Counted from the first letter of the stretch, positions 16,461 through 26,825 are shown. The stretch: 64,000 bases of DNA from Planctomyces sp. SH-PL14 (GCF_001610835.1 NZ_CP011270.1:310001-374000); one strand, 5' to 3'. Numbers and translations: made by a program. The notes: generated by a model not told the origin, from the sequence alone.

Positions 16461-16518
16461 GGTGTGCTGTCTGTCACTGAGAAGCTATGCGGACTCCGCA
16501 GCTTGCAACGCGACGACG

Positions 16519-16580
16519 GCCGGGGAGGTGAAGAGAGGGTGTAAGGCCAAACACAGCTCCGCTCACCATCCCCGGGCAGG
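16519..16580. repeat. CCCGGGGACGG hairpin repeat, copy 2
   Basis: Arms GCCGGGGAGGTG and CACCATCCCCGGGC enclose AGAGGGTGTAAGGCCAAACA and CAGCTCCGCT. The interior is the same as at 17194-17258. Lies between divergent genes. Confidence 0.65.
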
Positions 16581-16752
16581 ACCAGTCTATCAGAGTGGCC
16601 GCCACAAGCAGTCCGTGCGGTGCTTTGAAGGTCCCTCATCAAGGTGTTCGTAGCGGACTCCAGGCCTCGACAATGCGACGTTGGTTGAATGAAGATGCGG
16701 CCTGACGCTCCTGAGTGCGTCTCCCACAACCCGATACCAAGGGGCCTTGACG

Positions 16753-17172
16753 ATGCGAGTTGTTCTGTCGATGGCGGTCGCTATTTTCCTTGCTGGTGAG
16801 ATCACCGCATTCGCTGCCGATGAAGTTAAGGATCAGTTCGGAGCCGGTTCCGTGTGGGCCGGCGAGATTCGTGTGGCGGGCAAAGAAGAAGCTGGCAAGG
16901 CTGTCCTTACCGTCAGCGAGCGAATGGGCGAGTCCTTCAAGGGCGAGTTCGTGGTCAGGAGCCCGGCAGGCAAAGTCGCCACGTTCCAGGTCAGCGGGAC
17001 AGCGACGAACAAGGCCTCCGGCGCGGTAATCTTCGAGACCGAGAAGCAGGGCATCTCCCAAGTGAAGCTGCGAGGGAAGCTCGCGAACAATGCCGTCAAT
17101 CTGGTGTTCGTCGGCACCTCCCCTTTCGGTGGAAAGGGCGGCGGAGCGCTTGTTCTGACGCCGAAGCTGTAA
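16753..17172 (+). CDS. Small exported protein, 139 aa
   Basis: ATG 16753 (an in-frame TTG lies at 16747). Residues 1-22 (MRVVLSMAVAIFLAGEITAF then AA) are a clear Sec signal peptide. The mature protein is beta-rich and repetitive (GEFVVRSPAGKVATFQVSG, VKLRGKLANNAVNLVFVG), with a Gly-rich loop near the C-terminus. It may be periplasmic or surface-exposed. No family recognised. Confidence 0.6.
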   Translation: MRVVLSMAVAIFLAGEITAFAADEVKDQFGAGSVWAGEIRVAGKEEAGKAVLTVSERMGESFKGEFVVRSPAGKVATFQVSGTATNKASGAVIFETEKQGISQVKLRGKLANNAVNLVFVGTSPFGGKGGGALVLTPKL

Positions 17173-17193
17173 GCGTCCTGTCTACAACGAAAA

Positions 17194-17258
17194 ATGCCCG
17201 GGGACGGGAACAGAGGGTGTAGGGCCAAACACAGCTCCGCTCGACCGTGCCCGAGCGG
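17194..17258. repeat. CCCGGGGACGG hairpin repeat, copy 3
   Basis: GCCCGGGGACGGGAACAGAG opens the copy and GACCGTGCCCGAGC closes it; the interior matches copy 2. It lies 20 bp after the exported protein gene and before the IS21 fragment. Confidence 0.65.
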
Positions 17259-17413
17259 TATGTTGAGGGCGGTCCAAAATGGCAGCGGCGGGCGGGGATC
17301 GGGGCGGTCGAATCTGACAGCGCACGGGTGTGCATTTCACGAACGCGGCAGGATGAAGGCGCAAGCCTTCTTCCTGTCTCACGTCCCGGAGGTGCCCAGG
17401 AGTGCGATCCGAT

Positions 17414-17755
17414 ATGGAGTTCTGGAAAGAGGTCCGGCTGCTGGCCCGGACCGGCCAACTCACCTAGCGCGCCGCCTACCGCCAGTACAGCCTCGGTTGG
17501 CGGACCCTCAAGAAGATCCTGGCCCACCCCGAGCCACCGGGATACCGGAAGAACCAGCCACGCCCCAAGCCCAAGCTGGAGCCGTTTCTCCCCATCATTC
17601 AGCAGATCCTGGAGGTGGACCGCACGGCGCCTCGCAAGCAGCAGCATACAGCCAAGCGGAATTTCGAGCGTCTTCGGGACGAGCATGGCTACCAGGGGAA
17701 GCTGACCGTCGTGAAGGACGCGGTCCGGGACTGGAAGCAGTCCCACCAGGAATTG
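17414..17755 (+). pseudogene. IS21-type istA transposase N-terminal fragment
   Basis: The frame reads MEFWKEVRLLARTGQLT, then an in-frame TAG, then RAAYRQYSLGWRTLKKILAH and KLEPFLPIIQQILEVDRTAP to DWKQSHQEL. This is the helix-turn-helix N-terminus of IstA-type transposases. The DDE catalytic domain and istB are absent. At about 17752 it abuts recombinase coding sequence in another frame. Confidence 0.75.
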
Positions 17756-18786
17756 CGGAGTGGCTCTCTCACGGCCGGCAGATCCCGTCGGCCGTAGTTC
17801 CCGAAGAACTCAGCCTCGCCGAATTGTTCGTGGCGTATCGCGACTTCGCGCGGACGTACTACTGGCGTGATGGACAGCCGACGAGCGAGTTCACGGACAT
17901 GATGGACGTGGTCAAGGATGCCGCGTCGCTCTACGGACGGCACACCGTTTCGGATTTTGGGCCCGTCGCACTGAAAGCCGTGCGGCAACTCTGGGTCAAC
18001 CGCGGGTACGTCCGACGGCGGATCAATCAGAAAGTGAATCGCCTCCGGCGGATCATCAAATGGGGAGTGGAGAATGAACTCGTACCGCCCGGGATCCTCC
18101 ACGGTCTTCAGGCCGTTCAACCGCTGAAGGAGAGGCGGACCCCAGCTCCAGAGAGCCAACCGGTTGAGAGCGTCTCCGAGGAGATCGTCCGACCAGTCCT
18201 GCAACACGTCTCACGGCAAGTCGCGGCGATGATTCAGCTTCAATTGCTCACGGGCATGCGCCCCGGGGAGGTGGTTCTGATCCGGCCGGGCGACGTCGAT
18301 CGGAGAGAGGACGTGTGGATCTACCGCCCCCAGCGTCACAAGACTGACTACCAGGGGCATGAACGCCTCGTTTTTCTCGGCCCTCAGGCACAGGACGTCT
18401 TGCGACCGTTCCTGGACCGACATGCCTCCGGATACTGCTTCAGCCCGGCAGAGGCAGAGCAGGAACGACTTGCAAAGCGGAAGGCCACGAGAAAGACTCC
18501 GGGGCAGGACGCGGGCCGACGTCGCCGTGAACGACCAAAGAAGTCGCCGCGTGACCATTACGACCGAGACAGTTACCGTCGTGCAATTCTTTACGGGATC
18601 AAGAAGGCTGGAGTCCCCCACTGGCATCCACACCAGTTGCGTCACACTTGCGGCACGCGGGTCCGAGAAGAGCACGGCCTTGATGCAGCTCAAGTCATCC
18701 TGGGGCACCGATCGGCACGCGTCACTGAGGTCTACGCCTCCGTTAGCGCTTCCAAGGGGCAGTCTGTGGCGCGGCAATTTGGATGA
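17752..18786 (+). CDS. Tyrosine recombinase (integrase), N-terminus replaced by istA fragment
   Basis: Site-specific recombinase of the phage-integrase type, cutting and rejoining DNA through a Tyr. From the junction the frame reads IAEWLSHGRQIPSAVVPEEL, then a SAM-like core-binding domain, then the catalytic domain. TGMRPGEVVLI carries Arg I, HQLRHTCGTR the HxxR pair, LGHRSARVTEVYA the His and nucleophile Tyr (about residue 328). The usual arm-binding N-terminus is missing. The frame is open upstream to 17194 but through istA DNA out of frame, so the real start is unclear and activity is uncertain. A 9-bp gap to the next gene suggests co-transcription. Confidence 0.8.
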   Translation: MAEWLSHGRQIPSAVVPEELSLAELFVAYRDFARTYYWRDGQPTSEFTDMMDVVKDAASLYGRHTVSDFGPVALKAVRQLWVNRGYVRRRINQKVNRLRRIIKWGVENELVPPGILHGLQAVQPLKERRTPAPESQPVESVSEEIVRPVLQHVSRQVAAMIQLQLLTGMRPGEVVLIRPGDVDRREDVWIYRPQRHKTDYQGHERLVFLGPQAQDVLRPFLDRHASGYCFSPAEAEQERLAKRKATRKTPGQDAGRRRRERPKKSPRDHYDRDSYRRAILYGIKKAGVPHWHPHQLRHTCGTRVREEHGLDAAQVILGHRSARVTEVYASVSASKGQSVARQFG

Positions 18787-18795
18787 GAGGGTGTC

Positions 18796-19623
18796 ATGAA
18801 GCGACAGTCTCGTGTTGACGAAGAGCGCTTATGGAACGAGATTCACGCGTTCCAACTCGGACACTTCGCGATCCTTCGCGATTTTGAACACTTGGGAGAT
18901 GTGATTCCCAAGATCTCTCGGAGGATCGGGACGGGGGCTTTGATGGGCCTCACGCTCACCGTGCAGCGTTTGCGGACTGTCATTCGGCTACGGACAGCAA
19001 TGGAGAAAGCAGTCAGACGCGGAAGGGACGAGCCGAAAGCAACGTCGGCGGCCGCCACGTCCATCCTGGAGGCGCACATCGAGGGGTACTCGGAAGAGGA
19101 GACTTTCCTCATCTCCGATCTCAAGAAGTGGGGGTGTGAAGCATTTGAAGCAGACGACGTTTGCCAGGCATTCTTCATCCTCGGGCGCCTGACTGCCTCC
19201 CCTCAAGGTGATTCCACGAGGGATTTCACGCCTGAATTCACTCGCATTGATAATCGCCCGCGCATTCTCGAAGTCGTCGAACGGGCCCTCTCCGGCGGAA
19301 GCGGCGGGCAAACCGTCCTCGGAGAATTAGAGGATGCCTTTAATAAGTGGGCCGGTCCAAAGACCGATCCAGTCAAGTGGGCCGTGCAGAACTTTGCTCG
19401 AAAGTTTTCCGATCTGGAAAAGCTCGTTCTGCAAGTGCTGAAACGCCGTCCAGAAGAGGCATTGTCCGGGGAAGAGGTTGCGGCGGCACTTCCAGCGACG
19501 AAGAAGCGAGGCGAAAGTACGGTCCGAAGTGCCCTATCGCGACTCGTAAATGCAGGAGTCATTCAAAAAAACGCCCTTAAGGCAGAAGGGCGACCGCGCG
19601 GCTACTGGCTCAATTTGTCGTAG
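18796..19623 (+). CDS. Protein with C-terminal winged helix, 275 aa, in the RT module
   Basis: The N-terminal 200 residues are largely helical with basic stretches (EKAVRRGRDEPKATSAAATS). The C-terminal about 65 residues read as a winged helix (LEKLVLQVLKRRPEEALSGE, EVAAALPATKK, STVRSALSRLVNAGVI, GRPRGYWL). It probably binds DNA or a protein partner. It starts 9 bp after the recombinase gene and lies 75 bp before the DUF1580 gene. It may be a regulator of the element or a component of the RT system. Confidence 0.6.
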   Translation: MKRQSRVDEERLWNEIHAFQLGHFAILRDFEHLGDVIPKISRRIGTGALMGLTLTVQRLRTVIRLRTAMEKAVRRGRDEPKATSAAATSILEAHIEGYSEEETFLISDLKKWGCEAFEADDVCQAFFILGRLTASPQGDSTRDFTPEFTRIDNRPRILEVVERALSGGSGGQTVLGELEDAFNKWAGPKTDPVKWAVQNFARKFSDLEKLVLQVLKRRPEEALSGEEVAAALPATKKRGESTVRSALSRLVNAGVIQKNALKAEGRPRGYWLNLS

Positions 19624-19698
19624 CACAATTCTTCTTTGTTCGAACAGATTCCGTCCCCTCGACACGAGTAATGTTCTCCGCCAACTCGTGGAGGACAG

Positions 19699-19980
19699 AT
19701 GATCGACCTGGAACTCGAGACGCTCATTCCCATCGGTGAGGCGCCTCGTCACATCCCAGGGCGTCCGCACAGGGCGACCGTTTGGCGCTGGATCCAGGGA
19801 GGGGTCCGCGGCGTCACGTTGGAATCTGTCTTGATCGGAGGACGCCGGTACACATCGACCGAGGCGATCCGCCGATTTCTTTTGGCAAGCAATGCCACTT
19901 CAGCAGCCCCAATTGTGCCAGTCGCTGCTGGAAGTCGCTCCAAGGTCGATCGCGCGATGCGCGAACTCGAGCTTGGATGA
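19699..19980 (+). CDS. DUF1580 protein, excisionase-like
   Basis: 93 residues. HIPGRPHRATVWRWIQGGVR then LESVLIGGRRYTSTEAIRRF is the MerR/excisionase-like helix-turn-helix plus wing of DUF1580, a planctomycete family usually found next to tyrosine recombinases. It probably binds the element's recombination site or promoter. Its TGA overlaps the ATG of the next gene (ATGA at 19977-19980). Confidence 0.8.
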   Translation: MIDLELETLIPIGEAPRHIPGRPHRATVWRWIQGGVRGVTLESVLIGGRRYTSTEAIRRFLLASNATSAAPIVPVAAGSRSKVDRAMRELELG

Positions 19981-21488
19981 TTCGGATTCACGAGATCGAT
20001 TCCCGGGAATTGAAAGGAACTTACGTGGGCAAACGTATTCGTACGCAGAGCGAACAAGTCGTGAGCTTTCCAACGCCGGTGTCGGCGTTGATCTTCGGTT
20101 CTCCCTATCTAGAACTGGAATACCGGTCACAAGACGCGGAGACCGTAAGAACGTTCTTCGAAACGCGACTTCTTGGCTTTGCCCAGCCGCCTCGATCACT
20201 AATCCAGGAGTGGGCTTATAACGGGCTCACGAAATTCTCCGGCCGACTGGCGCTCGGCCCGGTCTTTCGAGCACTGGTGGGACAGTATCTACCCAGCGTT
20301 CCCGAGAACCGCAGGATTGGTTGGCCTGAACAACTTTCTGACGAACTCGAGAGAACATTCTATGGGCACGTGTTCCAACAGGCTTTCGACTTCATTCGAA
20401 CTTTCGACAGGGGTGTCATTCGCGGATGGAGGCCGCGCCTCTTGGATCAGTTGATCGCACAAGTCATCACCGCCTACCCGGAACGCAACATTGTTGTCGC
20501 ACTCGCCAATGAGCGATCCGGCGTAACGTTGGGTGTGCGGGTGCAGGAGTTGGTTCCAGCCAATCTCCGCAAGTTCTTCGCTTTTCTCAAGAAGGGAGAC
20601 TCAGCACCCTCGGAACGGAGATACTTCTTCGGAGGGATCACCCATTTGCAAGGAGTCGGTGACAATCCAAATCGCATCGATCTCATCCTCCTTGGCGACG
20701 CGCGATTCTGCGGACACGAGTCCGTACCCGAAACGCTTGACGTATACGAACACGCCAAGGTCTTTGCCTTCATCAATGAGGCTTCGCCCCTGAGTGCTTA
20801 CGAGGACGACTTCACGAGGAGCGTACTGGGCTTTGAGGAGATGTGGATCCTTGGCCCCGGAGAGAATGTCCGGTTTCCGTCGATCCGAAAGATCAAGGTG
20901 CCGCGCGGGGAATCGCTGCCATCAACCCTCTCGGAGCTCGAGCTGCTCAAGCGCGGAATCATCCATCACAGGGAACGGAATCGGCTCGTTGTTGAGGTTG
21001 CGGAAAAGGAGAGCGGTTCATCACAGCTCATCGTTGCTGCCAACCTCGAGCACGCACTGCTGCTGGCCAAAAAGCTGCCGCGTTGGCACATCCCCGAGCA
21101 GTACCTCCAACCACGCTGGGCCAAGGTGCAGTACGAGAAGATGCCCCGCGTGAAGAGGACGATGAGCCAGCCTCCTCTCCACATTGTCCCGTGTCCAGAC
21201 TTTCGCCGCGTCCAACTCAGCCTATATCGGCTGATTGTTTACGCTGCGGGCACCACGGAAGTCCCCGACCATATCCAACAAGGACTCCTCTGGCGTCAGC
21301 TGGGCCGATCGTCCGTTGTTACGTGGGTGGACTTCAGCGACCGTCAGCATTGGCGTTTACGGCGCGACGCCGCCAGGCGATTCCAAGAATACGCGAGCTG
21401 GGGATGGGCTCCCGAAGGCCAATCGGTGGGCGAGCTTCGCATCCGTCAGTTCATTGCCCGCAGGATTGCAAACCTTGTATCCCATTAG
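19977..21488 (+). CDS. Helicase-like protein lacking Walker A, partner of the RT
   Basis: 503 residues from ATG 19977, translationally coupled to DUF1580. The C-terminal part resembles the second RecA-like domain of superfamily 2 helicases: ANLEHALLLAKKLPRWHIPE, later HIVPCPD, and the tail VVTWVDFSDRQHWRLRRDAA followed by RRFQEYASWGW. Yet no GxGKT/S Walker A or DExH box is visible in the first half. It may be a helicase-derived protein that binds nucleic acid without ATP hydrolysis. It overlaps the RT gene by about 14 nt. The helicase link is inferred by eye. Confidence 0.55.
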   Translation: MIRIHEIDSRELKGTYVGKRIRTQSEQVVSFPTPVSALIFGSPYLELEYRSQDAETVRTFFETRLLGFAQPPRSLIQEWAYNGLTKFSGRLALGPVFRALVGQYLPSVPENRRIGWPEQLSDELERTFYGHVFQQAFDFIRTFDRGVIRGWRPRLLDQLIAQVITAYPERNIVVALANERSGVTLGVRVQELVPANLRKFFAFLKKGDSAPSERRYFFGGITHLQGVGDNPNRIDLILLGDARFCGHESVPETLDVYEHAKVFAFINEASPLSAYEDDFTRSVLGFEEMWILGPGENVRFPSIRKIKVPRGESLPSTLSELELLKRGIIHHRERNRLVVEVAEKESGSSQLIVAANLEHALLLAKKLPRWHIPEQYLQPRWAKVQYEKMPRVKRTMSQPPLHIVPCPDFRRVQLSLYRLIVYAAGTTEVPDHIQQGLLWRQLGRSSVVTWVDFSDRQHWRLRRDAARRFQEYASWGWAPEGQSVGELRIRQFIARRIANLVSH

Positions 21489-22683
21489 CCACTACCGTCG
21501 GAAACCGATTCTGTTCCCAGGACAACTTGGTTGCGTCGAGAACACAACCGAATTCGAGGAGATCATTGATCATGAAAACCTATTGGCTGCCTTCTATGAG
21601 ATTCGTGAGAAGGGAGACCGTGCGGCTGGAGTCGATAAGATCCGCGCGTTCGACATCGGCCGAATTGAGGCGGCGGAGATGGCGCGAAGCTTGTCGGCCG
21701 CGATCCGTGGCGGACGCTACTGCCCACAGCCTTTCCGAACCGTGTCCATCCCGAAGGCACAAGGCACTTCGAGCGAGACGCAGCGATATCGGAAGCTCCA
21801 GATCCCAACCGTTGCGGATCGATGTGTGTCGCATGCCGTTCACCGGGCAATCGGTCCATTCGTCGATGCCAGGTTCGACGACCGAAGTCTTGGGTTTCGC
21901 CCGGGGCGGGGGATTTGGAATCTGCTCGTCGAATTGGAACGAGAGATACCTCGGAACAACGGGTTTCTGCTTCAAATGGACATTGAGGATGCGTTCCCCT
22001 CGATTCCGTTGCGCCCACTGCTGCAACACGTCGCGTCACTCATCGGAAACGAAAGCTTGGTTTTACTCATCGAGCGGATCGTCCGTCTCGATCGTACCAG
22101 AGAACCACGCGGCCTATCACAAGGAGATCCCCTCTCACCTCTACTAGCAAATCTCGCCCTACACCACACCCACGACCAACTGCAGTCGCAGTTCCTGAAC
22201 CGCCGCTGGTTTCGATATGTCGATAACCTGACATACCTCGCTACCAGCAGCGTCGAGGCACGACGCATTCGCGAGTCCATCTCCGAGACTCTGGCCAAGA
22301 GCGGTCTTCGAATCCGAGTAGACGCCACAGAAACCACGGTTCTCCAAGGAGGATCGGCAGAGATACTGGGCTTCCAAATCGGATCAAAAGACGGGCAACT
22401 GACCATTGAGATCGGAGACAAGGCGAGGGGACACCTCCAAGCCCTGCTGGAAGAATGCGTGCGATCTAGCCGACCAGACGCTCATCGTGACGTCGTGCGA
22501 AGCTGGATCCTCTCAAATGCCCCTGCCCTCGACAGAAGCTCCGGAATACTGGACGAAGTTCAACTTCTCTGTAGTAGCTGCCAGATCCCCATCGAACGAC
22601 ACCACGTTCTGGCCTGGATCAAGACAGCACAGGCGAACTGGCGGAATTTCCGCTCGGTTCACTTGGCTACAGGAGAGGAGTAA
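21475..22683 (+). CDS. Reverse transcriptase, group II-like, with YVDN active site
   Basis: RNA-directed DNA polymerase fold. Visible motifs: AGVDKI near the N-terminus, YRKLQIPTVADRCVSHAVHR, RSLGFRPGRG, motif A QMDIEDAF (Asp about residue 169), LSQGDPLSPLLANLAL, and RYVDNLTYLA at about 247-256, where the usual YxDD is YVDN. LGFQIG and a thumb-like region ending ANWRNF follow. No maturase X-specific endonuclease (HNH) domain is seen. There is no ATG near the start; TTG 21475 or another non-ATG codon inside the upstream gene is likely, implying coupling. It sits last in the recombinase/DUF1580/helicase-like operon. Confidence 0.85.
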   Translation: MYPISHYRRKPILFPGQLGCVENTTEFEEIIDHENLLAAFYEIREKGDRAAGVDKIRAFDIGRIEAAEMARSLSAAIRGGRYCPQPFRTVSIPKAQGTSSETQRYRKLQIPTVADRCVSHAVHRAIGPFVDARFDDRSLGFRPGRGIWNLLVELEREIPRNNGFLLQMDIEDAFPSIPLRPLLQHVASLIGNESLVLLIERIVRLDRTREPRGLSQGDPLSPLLANLALHHTHDQLQSQFLNRRWFRYVDNLTYLATSSVEARRIRESISETLAKSGLRIRVDATETTVLQGGSAEILGFQIGSKDGQLTIEIGDKARGHLQALLEECVRSSRPDAHRDVVRSWILSNAPALDRSSGILDEVQLLCSSCQIPIERHHVLAWIKTAQANWRNFRSVHLATGEE

Positions 22684-24240
22684 TTCGTCTTGGTGCTCCG
22701 CGACCGTAATTTGCTCTCGACCATCTTCGATGGAGAGCACGGATATCGCCTGGAAACGGGCGATTTGGTCGTGGGTGTGGTGCTGGGCGAGTGTCGTCTT
22801 GGTCCGCTTACCGCAATTCCACGATTGGGTGGAGTGTTCCCTTCGACGTCGCCTGGCCCTCACGCGGTCAAAAAACGCTGGGGAGAATCCGTCTGCGAAA
22901 AATTGTTCTGAACGTTGAACCGAGCGGTATTCCGCCGACGATCGAGACCATTTCGCCACGCTGAGGACTTCTGCCTGCTGCTGATCCTCGGGGAGAGTAG
23001 TTTCCGCCGAAAGCAGGGCGTTGCGATAACAAGGCGACGCCAGTGGATTTCCTGAGGCCGCCGGGAATATATGTTCAGTATCCCAAGCACGATTGTCGCC
23101 AAATTCGAGGCGAAAGGTCCTGCCACGCTTGTCAACTTTCCGGCGCCGCAATTGCGCCATTGAATTTCACCGAGTATCGCGGCTTGCCGATGACAATGCT
23201 CTCCATTTTGAGTGAAATGTGGTGGGGCAGCACGGTCTCCTCCGCCCCGATGACCACACGCCACTCAATCGCGTCGCATGGTGGAAGTGACTCGACTCCT
23301 ACTTAACCTCGAGAGAGCCAGGCATCTGATGCAAGGGGCGGCCGCGAGATTAGGTTCGCTCTCTCGCCGCTTGAAAGATCACCGCCTCCATCTAGGTGTT
23401 GCCAAGAATTGGAGACGTGTACTGATTGCTGTCCTCAGTCGAAAATAGTTTTGCTTGACAGGCGCCACGCTCCGTCCACCTTCAGGGCGACGAACCGCAT
23501 TCCGCCGAGGGCGTCTTCACCCACGAATACCGAAACCGTTCCACCGGGCCTCGGAGTGATGGACCGGACTGGTCACGATGTGTGTCGCTGCACTTGCTGT
23601 CGAATCAATAATTGGTCGGACTCGGACAACGTTACCTTGCGTGAGGCGGCCCGATGGCTTGTGTAACCCCAGATTCCATCCGCAGTGACGGCGAAAAACA
23701 GGATCGGACCACGGAGGATGTGTGACAATTTGGCCCACACTACTTTTCCTCGTGTCAGAACGACACGGGATAACCCGTCTATTGACTCCCAACACCTCAC
23801 CCGGTTCACGTTAGGTTAAGCACGGTGCCTTAACTCTGGAATCGATGTCGGGGCCGGTCTGAACGAGACCATAGCACGCCGGGAGCCTGATGTATTGCTG
23901 AAAAGCGTGATCAGCCACTCAGTAGGCGACACGACCGATCCCTCTGATGAACTCCTCGCTCTTCAGTGTGCCGCAACGCGAAAGATCAAGATCACCGTCA
24001 ATGCGGATCGGCGAGCTTCCAATCGTTAATGTGCTTCACGAACTCCGCGGCCAATCGGTGCCTTCCGACGAAAGACTTCGGAGGCGACGCCGCTCTTGTG
24101 TGATGTAAACTCCGTGCTGATGACGACCAGCTGATTCCCTGCTGCAAGCCCCTCCTCCGTTATGGCTTGTGGTATGTCGCACACGGGAGCCATCTGCCTT
24201 TATCGGCAGGCTCCGACTCACTGTTTCAGCCGCGACACTC
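22684..24240. other. 1.5 kb after the RT gene without a confident gene
   Basis: Open frames on the minus strand at 22513-23160 and 23163-23303 have partly protein-like sequence (VVIGAEETVLPHHISLKMES) but lie in different frames, and one overlaps the RT. An 18-nt sequence at 22765-22782 is the exact reverse complement of RT codons at 22162-22179. A decayed gene lies at 23435-23809. Nothing else is recognised from 23820 to 24240. It could include decayed coding DNA or a non-coding RNA for the RT. Confidence 0.4.
23435..23809 (-). pseudogene. Hypothetical protein gene with an in-frame TGA
   Basis: A minus-strand frame opens near 23809 and runs through VVWAKLSHILRGPILFFAVT and ADGIWGYTSHRAASRKVTL to QRHTS, a TGA, and then continues in the same frame as PRPGGTVSVFVGEDALGGMR and FVALKVDGAWRLSSKTIFD. 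The two halves match in style. No family recognised. Confidence 0.35.
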
Positions 24241-25575
<1,335 letters not shown>

Positions 25576-25657
25576 CGGAAAACAATCCTTGGGAAGAGCG
25601 GCGCCGGGAAGCGCTACGTACACCAGACAAGAAAATGGGCGATGGCATTTCAGGCCC

Positions 25658-26602
25658 TCAGTCCGCCAGACATCGCACGGACGTGTGTATGCTCCGATAC
25701 AGTTCGTCGAGGGCATCGAGCTGAAGCTGGCGGATCCGTTCCTTGCTCAGGCCGATAGACCCTGTCAGCTCCCTGAGACTTTGTGGCCGTGCACCGTTAA
25801 GTCCATATCGCGCCATGACGATGGCTCGGTGCCGAGGATCAAGCTGACCAATCCAGTCTCGAAAGGCTTCGGATGCAATCTGTACCACAGGCTTCTCATC
25901 GACATCGCCCGGAGCCGCGGCAATCTCATTCAACAGCTCTGAATCGACGCCCTGTTCCCGGCGAGTTCGCTTCTGGTCGCGGAGGAGGTGGCGGTATAGA
26001 TGTCGGCGGACGGCATGGGTGGCGTACGTGCTGAACCGAAAGCCTCGGCTGAAGTCGAACTTATCGACAGCGTTCAGCAACACGACGTTCCCTTCGCTGA
26101 CCAGTTCCTCAACGTCGAGGGCTGAAGTCCGGAACCCACGAGCAGTTGCGGCAACCAGGCGCAGGTTGGACTCAACCAGTTGTGAGCGGCACAGTTCGGC
26201 GTTTCTCAGCAGGGTCTCGATCTCTTCGATGAGACGTTTGGCTGGACGACGTGGGTTAAGCTGACGGCGAAGCCTGAGTGCTCTGTACCTGCAGAAGTTC
26301 ATCCTCCGAAACAGCGTTCTCTCTCCATCTGGACGGAGGAGTGGGGCCCTGAACAGAGGAGACAAGTGCGTTCGACGGAGTGGGGCCTCCTCCTCGTCAA
26401 CCAAGAGAGGTCCTTGAGGAAAGGCGGCTGCTTCCGGCTTCATTCTCGCGAACGCTCGATTGGGCACAAACGAGATGTCGAGCTCCAGAATTCGCAGCGA
26501 TCTTCGTTGAAGATCGTTCCGAGCGGAAGGACAGTCGCCGAAACGAGCTTCCTGATGGGTGCTGGTGAAAGACCGGTGCGAAGATGAAGTGCAGTTCCTC
26601 AT
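25658..26602 (-). CDS. RNA polymerase sigma-70 family factor (planctomycete type)
   Basis: Directs RNA polymerase to promoters. The N-terminal segment [16 protein letters not shown] and the block [20 protein letters not shown] are typical of planctomycete sigma factors. Region 2 follows ([40 protein letters not shown]). Region 4 is at the C-terminus ([20 protein letters not shown]). Because the FVPN segment is conserved, ATG 26602 is preferred over ATG 26443; the frame is open to 26683. It lies about 80 bp upstream of ahcY on the same strand. Confidence 0.8.
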   Translation of the reverse strand: MRNCTSSSHRSFTSTHQEARFGDCPSARNDLQRRSLRILELDISFVPNRAFARMKPEAAAFPQGPLLVDEEEAPLRRTHLSPLFRAPLLRPDGERTLFRRMNFCRYRALRLRRQLNPRRPAKRLIEEIETLLRNAELCRSQLVESNLRLVAATARGFRTSALDVEELVSEGNVVLLNAVDKFDFSRGFRFSTYATHAVRRHLYRHLLRDQKRTRREQGVDSELLNEIAAAPGDVDEKPVVQIASEAFRDWIGQLDPRHRAIVMARYGLNGARPQSLRELTGSIGLSKERIRQLQLDALDELYRSIHTSVRCLAD

Positions 26603-26825
26603 AGTGCAAAGCGGCCATTGAAGGTCGGGGCGACACCTCCATTCCGCTGTCTGCTCTCTGAAACAACAGGAAAAATCCTCCAAATCTCCAAACGGACGTC
26701 GAGAGCGCCGTTGGCCGCCGACGGTCCATCGCGTGCCCTGTTAAGACACTGCAGCTGGCGAGCGGCGCCTCCCTCGCCTCTGACCTGCCGGCAAGCCACC
26801 GCGGCGACGGAGTGGCAACCCCACC

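Noticed and set aside
15650-17258. CRISPR-like array from spaced similar repeats
   Set aside because: Copies are irregularly spaced by hundreds of bases, carry inner palindromes and have no uniform spacers or cas genes.
21475-22683. Calling the RT a retron or a diversity-generating retroelement
   Set aside because: No msr/msd-type inverted repeats, VTG motif, template/variable repeat pair or Avd gene was seen. The sequence is closer to group II-like RTs.
22513-23160. 215-codon minus-strand open frame with a DTEHIFP (HNH-like) motif
   Set aside because: It overlaps the RT gene by 170 nt on the other strand, lacks the remaining HNH residues in order, and continues from a different frame upstream. 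Not accepted as a gene, only noted as possible decayed coding DNA.
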